From: Epinephelus fuscoguttatus
Lineage: Eukaryota; Chordata; Actinopteri; Perciformes; Serranidae
NCBI RefSeq assembly: GCF_011397635.1
Contig: NC_064764.1
Span: 43,645,455 to 43,709,454 of the forward strand
Direction of reading: 5' to 3'
DNA: 64,000 nucleotides
Positions 1 through 8,781 of this stretch are shown piece after piece. The notes beneath the pieces were generated by a model. The model was given only the letters and a program-made list of their open reading frames with translations. It searched no databases and had not been told where the DNA came from. A program made the position numbers and the translations under genes. Within the stretch, counting starts at the first letter, position 1. Every line of letters begins with the position of its first letter.

Positions 1-60
1 TGTACACATATATACATGCACATATATATATATATATATATACATACAGACATTATATAC
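1..60. repeat. TA/CA-rich microsatellite
   Basis: Alternating TA and CA dinucleotides at the window edge. Simple sequence, no coding potential. Confidence 0.8.
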
Positions 61-520
61 CTACACACCATCTTTAGAAGAAAAGGTTGTTTTTAATTGT
101 TTTCATTATATTAATTAATTTTTATTTTTAGGATATAATTTATGCTATAAATTTATTTAATTGTTATATATGCAATTATTATTATTTTTTTAAATTACTA
201 GTGGCATCAGGGTTAGGATGAAAGGAGTTAGGGGGATAGGGTTTTCACATACACAATGAATGGCGAGACCCCACTTTCCATGTTTCCAACTCAGATTCTC
301 ATCTACTAAACAAAAATCCGGAATTCCAAATTCCAAATTCCAACTTTGAAAAATTAACCAATTCCAAATTCCAAATTTGACCATAGGGGGCAGCATCGCC
401 TAACAAATGTCAAATTCCAAATTTTAATGCTGGATTCCCTAAATGCAACTTTTCATCTGTTTTAATGTAAAAAGTCCAATTTTGACCAGATTTTTCAAAT
501 AAGTGTTTTTTGACTTCCTT
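61..520. other. AT-rich non-coding stretch with TTCCAAA repeats
   Basis: Between about 320 and 425 the heptamer-like word ATTCCAA recurs in short irregular tandem runs. The same word reappears near 2,085, 2,120 and 4,755, so it is a dispersed local simple repeat. A short GGTTAGGATGAAAGGAGTTAG string near 211-231 resembles the first bases of the 7.3-kb array unit, but the match is too short to interpret. No gene seen. Confidence 0.6.
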
Positions 521-529
521 TGGGGTCAG

Positions 530-1011
530 GGGTACCAAAAATTACACCCTGTATCGGCGGGATGGCAGGTTTCAGCCAGAAGTGGTTCCAAGTCTCCATC
601 TTGTTGTATGGCCAAATAGGCCCAAAAAAGACTGCGTGGGGTGACCTGCTGACCCCTGAACTTTGGGAGGCCGTAACTCGAAAACGCAAGCGGCTAGGGA
701 CGTGGGGCCGGCTGTTCCCGGAAACTCTCAAAGAGCTCCATAACATAAGTGAAGATCGGACCCCTAGCTGGAAGTCTATTTTTCCACCCCGGATTGAGTT
801 TTTCTGCAGCGAGGCCTTCTTGGATGGAGAGCCTTGCAGGCCTTTCTGCTTGATCAAATGAAAGAAGCCAACTCAGGCAGACTCGGTCGTAGAGCCGCAA
901 GCAAGGCATCGACGGAAAGGGCCCGATGAGCTGATCCGGGGCGTCTTCGATCCACAGCTCCAGCCCCTTCCTGTCCAGAGCTAGGGGGCGCCAAATGTTG
1001 GGATTTTTCAC
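530..1011 (-). other. possible LTR-retroelement leader/gag remnant
   Basis: A GC-richer block in AT-rich surroundings. On the minus strand the words TCCCAACA and then TTTGGCGCCCCC occur around 984-1003. This resembles the end of an LTR (ending in CA) followed by a primer-binding site starting TGGCGCC. Downstream on the same strand an open frame of about 105 codons (1011-694) could be an eroded gag start, but I recognise no motif in it. No second LTR or pol sequence is visible. An ordinary dispersed repeat is an equally good explanation. Confidence 0.25.
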
Positions 1012-1825
1012 CAGGTTAAGTGCAATATCTATTTAAGGGAAGCAGCCAGGGATGTGGGACAAGCACTGTTGGAAAGGTCTCAGAGAAATTTCTTCTCACT
1101 CCCTGCATTGAATGTTGTGTGTGAAAAACATTTTCGGGACAGCAAGAAGTGATGCTGGTGACCAGAATGATGTCTGGAGTGTCAGTTAGAGTGTCAAATG
1201 TGAATAACATAACCTTACTTAGGAAAATGATTTTAAATGTGCTTATTTACCACTTTTAATCTAAACATGCTTTTGCACGTAACAAATGAAGGAATAGCTG
1301 GACAGGCAATTCATAAACATTGCTTTCATTTTGTGATACTCGGATGAGGTTACTGATTACATTTTTTAACAGGGAATTTCTATTTGTATCAGAATACATT
1401 TTAACGTAACCCTCCCAAGACTGACTGCGTCGTATCTTGGATTATAGACCACAACCCTAACAACCCATATATGGATGTAAAGCAGATGTTCTCTGCCTTC
1501 AGAAACTGTTGAATTTTTTGGATAGCCTCTTGGAATCATGTTAAAATGAAAACGGCTTGTTTTTCTGTTGCAGGCTTAAACATCTGCACGTATATTGATT
1601 AGAAACATTGATTGAGAGTGGGGGTTGGGGGATACTAATGATTTCATAGTCATCAAGTTGTGGCATAAAAACATAATTTCCACATTTCATATTGCTGTAA
1701 ATAGATTAATTGTTGGAGTAGAAAAAACATATATTCTAAGTTTAGTATTTTATATTCCACATATCCATATTGTACTTCCACATTTCAATATATTGTATAA
1801 TGCATGCACATAGATTAAAAGTTGG
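1012..1825. other. AT-rich non-coding stretch, no gene seen
   Basis: Low-complexity AT-rich DNA with only short chance ORFs and no recognisable repeat family. It is probably upstream flank of the KMT5-like gene that follows. Confidence 0.5.
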
Positions 1826-1847
1826 ACTTCCTGTGTCAACAGGAAGT
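1826..1847 (+). promoter_or_regulatory. palindromic paired ETS-type site, candidate promoter element
   Basis: ACTTCCTG (1826-1833) and CAGGAAGT (1840-1847) form a perfect 8-bp inverted repeat around a 6-nt spacer. Each arm has the GGAA core of ETS-family (for example GABP) sites. It lies just upstream of a possible non-coding first exon ending at 1877 (ATG followed by the donor GTAAGC), so it may be the core promoter of the KMT5-like gene. Promoter function is inferred from position and motif only. Confidence 0.4.
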
Positions 1848-1877
1848 AGGAAGATCAGCAGCAGCATTGACTGCATG
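1848..1877 (+). other. possible 5' UTR exon 1 of the KMT5-like gene
   Basis: A short stretch after the ETS palindrome ends ATG|GTAAGC, a good splice donor at 1878. The next good acceptor is the pyrimidine-rich TTTGCCTTAG ending at 2210. If the exon is real, the main exon starts at 2211. Prediction from splice signals only. Confidence 0.3.
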
Positions 1878-2080
1878 GTAAGCATTAGGTCTGTTGTTTA
1901 TTGATTTTTCTTGTACAAAATGTGTTGTAAATTGTTTGTGTTTGCCTTATTTCACTGTCTAACATCACAATATCATGTTTATCAGTGTTTTTATGCACTT
2001 CTGAACTTTTAAAAAACATGTTTTATTGCATTTTGGGCAGCACATGAAAATGTTATCATATAGATGTAAATGCGGAATAT

Positions 2081-2126
2081 TTCCAAATTTCAATCTGTTA
2101 CTTAATATAGAGATTGAAATTTGGAA
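2081..2126. repeat. perfect 16-bp inverted repeat (hairpin)
   Basis: The arms at 2081-2096 and 2111-2126 are exact reverse complements, 16 of 16 bases, with a 14-nt AT-rich loop. The hairpin lies in the putative first intron of the KMT5-like gene. The arms contain the local TTCCAAATTT word. It could be a small folded transposon relic or a fortuitous palindrome of that simple repeat. Confidence 0.75.
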
Positions 2127-2210
2127 CATGAAGTTAGTTAACTATCTAGCTACATAATACATACATTTTAAAGCTAATTTGTCATTGTATCTTGTACATT
2201 TTTGCCTTAG

Positions 2211-3790
2211 CCACTCAATGCAGTCTGGAATTTGCAGTCAATAGCAGCCCAACAAATTCCAGAAGTGATGTTTATTTAAACAGCTGGGCTTCACGGAAGA
2301 CAGAGAAAAGTGAGCAAAAGTGAACAGGTTGTTATAAACCGTCGATCGGACGATACTTTTCACTGACTCCAAAAGACTCTCAGCATGCTGATGGTTTGAG
2401 GCAATGGACGGAGGGACCAGAATGAGTGTTATGGAGCTGTGTGAGATTGATGACCTGGCCACGGGTTTGGTGCTGGACCCTCTGTTGGGTTTCAGGACCC
2501 ATAAAATGAACATCACTCCTTCACCAGAGATACAGTGTTGTGGTATTCTCAAAGAGACCCTGCTGAGCTTTCAGCATACACATGATTTCAGCGCAACATT
2601 CGATGCACTGCTGATGATAGTGGGCAAACTGGCTGGTGACTATTTTAATTCTCTGGGAAGCCGTCATCAGGAACTACTGAGGCAACATGTGTATTGCTAC
2701 TTCAGGGCCTTCCTGTTGGACAGTGGTGTCAAGATAGAGTCCAGTGACAGATACTCTTCTGAGACCAATGGAGCAAAGATAACCTCAACAAGGCACTGGT
2801 TTCCAGGACAGCGTGCTGAGGTCCTGCTGGGCTGCATAGCAGAGTTTAGTCCCGCTGATAGTGCTGTGCTGCAGGCTGGAGTCAATGACTTCAGCGTGAT
2901 GTATTCCTTACGCAAACGCTGCGATCAGCTCTGGCTTGGGCCTGCAAGTTTTGTTAACCATGACTGCAATCCAAACAGCAAGCATGTCGCTTGCAGGTTC
3001 TTTGCTTATGTTGAAGTCATTAGACCCATCTCACCTGGCGAGGAGATCACATGTTACTATGGTGCCAACTTTTTTGGGGAGGGAAATGAAATGTGTGAGT
3101 GCTGCACCTGTGAGAGGAATGGAAAGGGTCGCTTTAAACAAAGAGGAAGCAGTCTCATTGTGAAGAAACAAGGGACCCTGTGGCTCCAAAGTACCGACTG
3201 AGGGAGAGATATCTTTGTCATCACAGAGAGAAGACCAGTGCCTGTATCAATGACAAGTTGTTTAAAGAGGTGGAAAGATGGACAGTGCACAAGAGGACCT
3301 CTTCGAGACCAAGAAGTGCAGCTCTCACTGCGCTCACACATCAAACAAAACCCACTTAACACAGCCGACACAGAACCTGTGTCTCACCCTGTCGAAATGG
3401 ACAAAACCTGCAACACAGAAACAAACGAGAAGACTGAGAAAGCAATTACACAAATTCAAAGCAACAAGTGCAACAGCACTGAATTCTGCTCCATGGACAT
3501 GGCTGAAAATCCAGCTTCCAAGCCAGTGAAGGACGAGCCAAGGAGAGCTTCATCCCTCTTAGAAGTTTGTCAGAGTGTCACAGATAGATCAAAGAAAGCT
3601 GGAGACAGTCCACTGATATCAACACAAAGTGTGGGAGCAGAGAAGACTTCTGAAGATGGGAAAGGAAATGAGGTTGTAAGAAGAAGGAGCAAGCAGAGTT
3701 CTAGAGAAGCTCTGACAGCACAGTCAGAAAGAAGAGTGTCCAGAGCCCCAAAGGGGCAGCAAGGAGTTACAGAGATATACACAGCTGAGG
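2211..3790 (+). CDS. KMT5B/KMT5C-like SET-domain histone methyltransferase, main exon (frame-disrupted)
   Basis: The open frame from ATG 2404 to TGA 3201 (265 codons) has the features of the Suv4-20 family, which di- and trimethylates histone H4 lysine 20 in the nucleus. It contains RYSSETNGAKI, then LLGCIAEFS, DFSVMYSLRK and QLWLGPASFVNHDCNPN (the NHxC SET signature). These are followed by GEEITCYYGANFFGE and the post-SET cysteines CECCTCER. After about 3,135 the homology moves to another frame (APKYRLRERYL, like the family's post-SET tail), then returns to the first frame before about 3,360. That frame stays open to a donor at 3791 (ends phase 1). So two opposite frame changes lie in 3,135-3,360, either mutations or consensus errors. 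The C-terminal half is Ser/Lys/Glu-rich. Upstream small ORFs precede ATG 2404. Confidence 0.85.
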
Positions 3791-3895
3791 GTAACAGAGG
3801 GATGGGTTATTTATTGTTTGAATATGCTCAGTTTTCCAATTTTTGACAATAACATTGTGACCACATGTCCTTCTTAAACCCCTCTAAATGCACAG

Positions 3896-3930
3896 GTTTC
3901 AGTGTTCTGAATGTCCTCTTTGGCAAGATG
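3896..3930 (+). CDS. KMT5-like gene, small coding exon
   Basis: A 35-nt exon flanked by acceptor TGCACAG and donor GTAAGTAG. It takes phase 1 from the preceding exon and leaves phase 0, giving 12 codons with no stop. A different frame would read FQCSECPLW, tempting as half a zinc finger, but that phase does not fit its neighbours. Confidence 0.5.
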
Positions 3931-4018
3931 GTAAGTAGAAAATAACAGAGAGTGTACTTTGTGATAGTTTGCTGAGGAGGCAGTCTTAATTTGGTGTATT
4001 ATTTTTAATTATCTGCAG

Positions 4019-4140
4019 AGCGGAAAAGTATGCGGATTGTGTTTTGCCAGCTACAGCAACTTAAAGCAACACCTTACAGTGTCCCATACCATTCCAAATA
4101 AAGAGGAGTTCAAGCTTCTTGTGAAATATGGGAATGGACG
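4019..4140 (+). CDS. KMT5-like gene, zinc-finger exon
   Basis: 122-nt exon between acceptor ATCTGCAG and donor GTAAGATT. It encodes a C2H2-like finger, CGLCFASYSNLKQHLTVSH (C-x2-C and H-x4-H), followed by a charged helical tail. Phase 0 in and phase 2 out match the flanking exons. A finger next to a SET methyltransferase suggests a chromatin- or DNA-targeting module (inference). Confidence 0.65.
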
Positions 4141-4243
4141 GTAAGATTAAATAAAATGTGTTTCTCATATTTATGCATAGATACCCTGTTATGTTATCAG
4201 CTTGGATTTCCTGGACTCATTTATTTTTCATTTCCTACCACAG

Positions 4244-4339
4244 AACTTCAGACAGCTTGGACTGCGACTTATGTGGGAAGAAAAAGCTTGCCGCCTCGAT
4301 AAGCACTTACAAGATACACATACAATTATTTCAGCAGAG
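4244..4339 (+). CDS. KMT5-like gene, second finger exon with frameshift
   Basis: 96-nt exon between CTACCACAG and GTAAGTAC. The incoming phase gives LDCDLCGKKK. After the A5 run at 4281-4285 the plausible protein continues one frame over as ACRLDKHLQDTH and joins the next exon in phase 0. The two pieces together look like a C-x2-C / H-x4-H finger. A 1-nt indel in the A-run therefore breaks the frame, a typical site for either decay or sequencing error. Confidence 0.55.
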
Positions 4340-4456
4340 GTAAGTACAATCATTTTGTTTTAATTTGATGAAAAACTCATTTAAGATCTGTTGTAAATGT
4401 AATGTTTTGTCCCTCTTAAGTTTGTCTAATAGTAGATTATTTTCTTATGTTAATAG

Positions 4457-4583
4457 GAACGAGAACCTATCATGAAGCAGGCCAAGAGAGCAGCCATAGT
4501 GAAAGAGCTCGGTGAACTGCGTAGGTCCCAGCCCGATAAGCCCATGGTATCAACGTTGGACATGGGGATTACCGATGAATATG
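4457..4583 (+). CDS. KMT5-like gene, charged helical exon
   Basis: 127-nt exon after acceptor TTAATAG. It encodes a Lys/Glu/Arg-rich helical segment (EREPIMKQAKRAAIVKELGE) and then PMVSTLDMGITDEY, ending in phase 1 before GTACTC. My impression is that this segment recurs in a multi-copy fish gene family, but I cannot verify that. Function unknown. Confidence 0.6.
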
Positions 4584-4819
4584 GTACTCTTAAGTTGTGT
4601 TAATATTATTTGTGATTCCCTGGTATCAAGGGGACTGAAAAGAAGGCTTTCATTATCATATCCCTTTAAATTTTCTATCCAACTATACACAAATTAAATT
4701 TGAGCTTTCTATTGTGTAGTTTTTTGTATGGCTTTTGTGTAGCAACCAAAAACAGAAATTTGGAATTTGGAACGACAGGGTTTTAATTTCCAATTTAAAT
4801 CAAATAAATTTCATTACAG

Positions 4820-5341
4820 AGGATGATTGTCTGCCTATTGATTTGGAACCGTCTGAGGATTCCGTTGATAAGGAACATAGGCAGGAGCAAGAGGGATCCC
4901 AGGACGAAGACACAGACATGGACCTGGATATTTCAAAGCACAACATTTCACCCCCCAATGCTCATCCTCCCACTGGAGTCATTTCCAGCCACAGATGTTC
5001 CACCCTCATGCCTGGCGGTAGTCATATGAGAAGTGATCAAAATGTGTCCTCCACTGACCCTAATGCCAGTAAGCCACTTCCTTCCACCCCTGTTTATGGG
5101 TCCCACAACTCCTCCTCCACTGACCCTAATGCCAGTCAGCCACTTGCTTCCACCCCTTTGTCAAAGGCATGCAAGTGCACCTGCCAGCAGTTTTTTTCCA
5201 GGTTGCAGCAGCTGGAACAAAAAGTGGATTTTTTGATGACAGCACAGCACCAGACACCCACCCGTATACCTTGTAAACCACCTCTATCAGCTCAAAAATG
5301 GGAACATGCCAACAAGGGGAAGATGGGCGATCATTTATTTG
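4820..5341 (+). CDS. KMT5-like gene, acidic Ser/Pro-rich and coiled-coil exon
   Basis: 522-nt exon between TTCATTACAG and GTAAGTTT, entering in phase 1 exactly as the previous exon leaves. It begins with an acidic block (DDCLPIDLEPSED, DEDTDMDLD). Next come two copies of a Ser/Thr-Pro segment containing SSTDPNAS (about 5,046 and 5,115). It ends with a Cys-containing leucine-heptad stretch, CKCTCQQFFSRLQQLEQKV, probably a short coiled coil for dimerisation. No frame break inside. Confidence 0.65.
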
Positions 5342-5482
5342 GTAAGTTTTCCTTTCCTTTCCAGTTACAATTTGGGGGAGACAGAGAGATTTACAGTTAG
5401 TTCATTCTTTCCCTTTTCACCTTTGTTGTTTTTGGGTTAGGGTTAGGGATATGAGTTATTGTTGTTTGTTTGATCTGTTTAG

Positions 5483-5549
5483 GGTTTTGGTGCACTGGCC
5501 TGGGGATGTATTATCCACCGTCTCTCCTCACGTCTCCCCAAAATGAGAG
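5483..5549 (+). CDS. KMT5-like gene, penultimate exon
   Basis: 67-nt exon bounded by CTGTTTAG and GTAGGATT. It takes phase 1 and leaves phase 2. It encodes a short aromatic/proline stretch (FWCTGLGMYYPPSLL). Supported only by phase and splice signals. Confidence 0.45.
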
Positions 5550-5954
5550 GTAGGATTGACTGTCCATCTGTTCTCCTAATTTAATATTTTTGAAAAATGA
5601 AAGAGTTAATATTAATTATTGTAGATTTTGTATTATCTGTTTTTATGTTGTTTATTTTATGTTATGTATACTGAAAGAAGGATTGTTTTTAAGTTGTTTA
5701 TAATTATATAGAGTTCTGGTAATTTGTTTTTTTAAAAAAAAAAAAAAAAAAAAATTCTGAAGAGTACAAAGAAAAAAATATAAAAATATAAAATGCATCC
5801 CAGCATATCTCCAGGTAAACCTATGTAACTCAAAACATACCCATATATATGTATATATGTATGTAACTATACTCATAACATAGATACATTTAAACATACA
5901 CATACATATTTTTCCGTCCACTCACCATTGTAAGGAAAAGTTATTTTTAAGAAT

Positions 5955-5996
<42 letters not shown>

Positions 5997-6171
5997 TTTT
6001 TTTTTCCCTTCCGATTTAGATAGTGGAAGTTGAAGGTACCTGTATTGCCCCATAGAAGTTAATCTTATCAGACTCTGAATAAAAAACATGCATACCCAGA
6101 TACCTATCAACATCATCTTAAAAGGTCTGGTGTAGAAAAAATTGAACTAATTTGGTTTTGAAATATTACAG
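5550..6171. repeat. intron with poly-A, AT-rich and (ATTT)n tracts
   Basis: Contains an A21 run near 5,734-5,754, a TA-rich ATGTATATATGTATG stretch near 5,845, and (ATTT)n followed by poly-T at about 5,950-6,006. No gene seen. Confidence 0.7.
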
Positions 6172-6229
6172 AATGAGAACGATAACAGTGACCGACAAGG
6201 ATTGGGTGCAGCTCAGGATTAGTTTTTAA
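6172..6229 (+). CDS. KMT5-like gene, terminal exon
   Basis: After acceptor AAATATTACAG the phase-2 join gives about 19 codons (containing TVTDKDWVQLRISF) and a TAA at 6227-6229. The phases fit all the way from 3,790, which supports a real gene model. No AATAAA signal is obvious within the next 100 bases, and the retroelement begins shortly after. Confidence 0.4.
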
Positions 6230-6516
6230 GTTGTACAGGTAGGTAACCAAGTCTATGTATAAAGGGTCTCACACATAACGAAAGAACAAAAAACAGAAAA
6301 CAAAAATCAAGAGAGTGGAATGTTCATATAATGAATCTTTATTGCTATGTTTCTGTCTAGAGGTTTGCTGTGGGAGAAGAAGAGGAAGAAGAAGGAAGAA
6401 AAACTGGTTAGTTGTGAGTGAAGAGTCTTTCATTGAGACCCAAAGGTTGTCTGCTATTTATTTTTCTAATCCAGGCCCCCTCTGCTCTCCTCCTCTGACC
6501 AGCAGACCAGTTGGGG

Positions 6517-8781
6517 TTACTTTCCACACCTGAAATGGCGAGATATGAGATGGAGTGAGTTTGAAAGTGTTGAACAAGGGGGTCTCGATTCGCCTTTCCT
6601 AATGCTGTACAGATGTTGGTGGAGTCTGGTTCGGATGCTGTTACCTGTTTCTCCTATATAGATTTTATGGCATAATGTGCATTGAATAAAGTATATTGTG
6701 TTGGATGTGTTTAGAGTGAAGCGTCCTTTGATCGGGTAAGTGGCTGCGGAAAAGATGTTAGTGATGAGAATGGATGGACGGAAGTGGTCCCGCTGCATTT
6801 GGTCCCGTTCTCCTCCTCCTGCTGGAAAAAGTGGATTAGTAGATCTTTGAGATTTTTGTTTTTCCTGTATGCTGTTATGGTCCTGTGGTTGGCAAACGGG
6901 GTGTGTGATTGTTGTGTTTTAAGAAAATTGTTTTTCCAACTGTATTGCAGGGAACTGAATTTCTGGGAGAAGGTGGTCACCAGTGGTAAGAGGCGGGGGG
7001 TGCCGTGTGATGCTGCGGGGTCTCCTCCGGATCCTGCGGCGGGGCTGCTCCCCCCCTGGCGCGCACCTGCTAGCAATGGGTTATTGATTGGGTCCAGGGG
7101 GACGGCCACATTGGAGCGAGTGGGAGCGAGGGCAGCCAGCGTGGAGTTCTTGATGGACCTGAGAAACCGGGTACTATATCCTCTTTGTTTTAAACTTTGG
7201 AAAAGTGTCGTTATGGCCTGTTGTAGATGATGATTATCTGTACAAATTCTGTGAAAACGTATGATTTGTGGATGATGCCCTGTATGTATGTTTGGATGGT
7301 AACTGGTTTTGTGTAAGAGAGCGTGTGTGTCCGTCGGTTTGAAATAGACTTTGGAAAGTAATTGTGTGGTTGTGCTGTCGGTGTGTTTGAAATATATTGT
7401 TGTGTCCAAAAAGTTTATGTGTGTTGTGCTTGTTTCATGTTTAACTTTAATTGACGGGTGGTGGCTGTTAAGTGTATTAATGAAATCCTGAAATGTGTCC
7501 AAACCGTGTGGCCATGCGCCGATAATGTCGTCTAGGAAGCGTAGGTAAAAGGTGGGTTTTAAGGGACATTTTGCCAGCGCCTCTCGCTCCCACTCGCTCA
7601 TATAGATGTTGGCGTACGCTGGGGCGTACCGGTGTCCCATCGCCGTCCCCTGGACCTGCAAATACCTCTTATCATCGAAAACAAAATCATTATTATTAAG
7701 GCAAATGGTGAGTAGTTGGATTATTTCACTGTCGGGTCTCGAGCCATCCGGGTATCTGTTCATGACACTTTGTACCGCTCTCAGGCCCATCTCCGTATTG
7801 ATGTTAGTATAAAGACTGTCTATATCGATTGTAAAGAGATGGGCCTGAGAGGGCATCTGTATCTGTCTGATTTTATGTAGAAAATCATATGTATCCTTCA
7901 AATAGCTAGGGTGCCTGTTGGAGAGGTCCCAGATGGGTGTCGATGTATTTTGAAATATTGTATGTACAACTGTGGCAGTCGGAGACAATTGGCCTCCCCG
8001 GAGGGACCTGATGGGGGACCGTCCAGGCGCCGGGCTCCTTGTGGATTTTGGGGAGGAGATAGAACTGTCTATCCCGGGGATCTGTGGGACCGCACAGGTA
8101 ATCCCTCTGTTTGGATTTAATATAACCATTGATGTATAATGATTGTACTATTTTTTTGATTTGTAATTGAGATTGTTGTGTTAAACTGTTTTGAATGGGT
8201 CTGTAATATTTGGGATTGTTAAGTTGCCTGTTAGCTTCCAATTTGTACTGTTGGGTATCCATGATGACAATTTTGGATCCCTTGTCTGCTGGTTTTATGA
8301 TTATCTGTGTATTAGTTTTGAATTCCAGGATAGCGTGTTTTTCAGAGATCGAGAGATTATCTGTGCGGTCCCTCCCCCCCGTCCACTGGGCCAGCGCCCG
8401 GTGGTCCCGCCGGATCAGGCCCCGGGTTGCCGGGGCGAGGCTGTCCCAAGTCGGCTCCCATGTGGATGCGTCTGTGAAAGGTAAGTGTTCCATATCTTTT
8501 TGGTGAAAGTGATCCATTAATTTGATTCGTCTATGATAAGAGTGGAGGTCTATTTTAAGTTGTTCCAAATTTGGGTGTGTGGGTTTAGGGATGAATGTGA
8601 GGCCTCTCTCCAACAGGCTCACCTGTGTTGCGGTGGGTGTGAACAGTGTGGATAGATTCAACACGTTGGCTCGAGACCCCCAGGACAAGTCCGCTGCTGC
8701 GTCAGGATGGTGAGTGATGGTTGCCAGATTCTGTGGATGCTGTGGATGATAAAAAGTTGTTATAAGTTTAACTGTTTGCAC
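6517..8781 (-). pseudogene. family A ORF2: Penelope-type reverse transcriptase plus GIY-YIG endonuclease, frameshifted
   Basis: Reads from 8,781 leftward. The N-terminal part has LLERGLTFIPKP, IIKPADKGSKIVIMD and PKIHKEPGAW, then PPGRPIVSDCHS. A frameshift near 7,905-7,930 moves the RT core into the frame 8,129-6,711: TIDIDSLYTNI (motif A Asp), GTAMGHRYAPAYANIYMSEW (motif B), LRFLDDIIGAW (catalytic Asp pair), and the SYHPNIHTGHH and QRGYS thumb signatures. A second shift near 6,790 leads to the GIY-YIG domain (YFIQCTLCHKIYIGETGNS then IRTRLHQH). A third near 6,590 loses the C-terminus (stop 6,517). The frame is -1 relative to ORF1 and has no ATG at the junction. The element cannot encode a full protein as read. 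Confidence 0.9.

Noticed and set aside
495-861. Overlapping plus and minus ORFs of about 115 codons
   Set aside because: No recognisable domain, and both strands are open in the same GC-rich repeat block. Kept only as a possible LTR-element remnant.
3896-3930. Alternative frame FQCSECPLW as half of a zinc finger
   Set aside because: Its phase fits neither the exon before nor the exon after, whereas the other frame fits both.
5430-5450. GGGTTAGGGTTAGGG as an interstitial telomere
   Set aside because: Only two TTAGGG units in an intron of the SET gene; too short to interpret.
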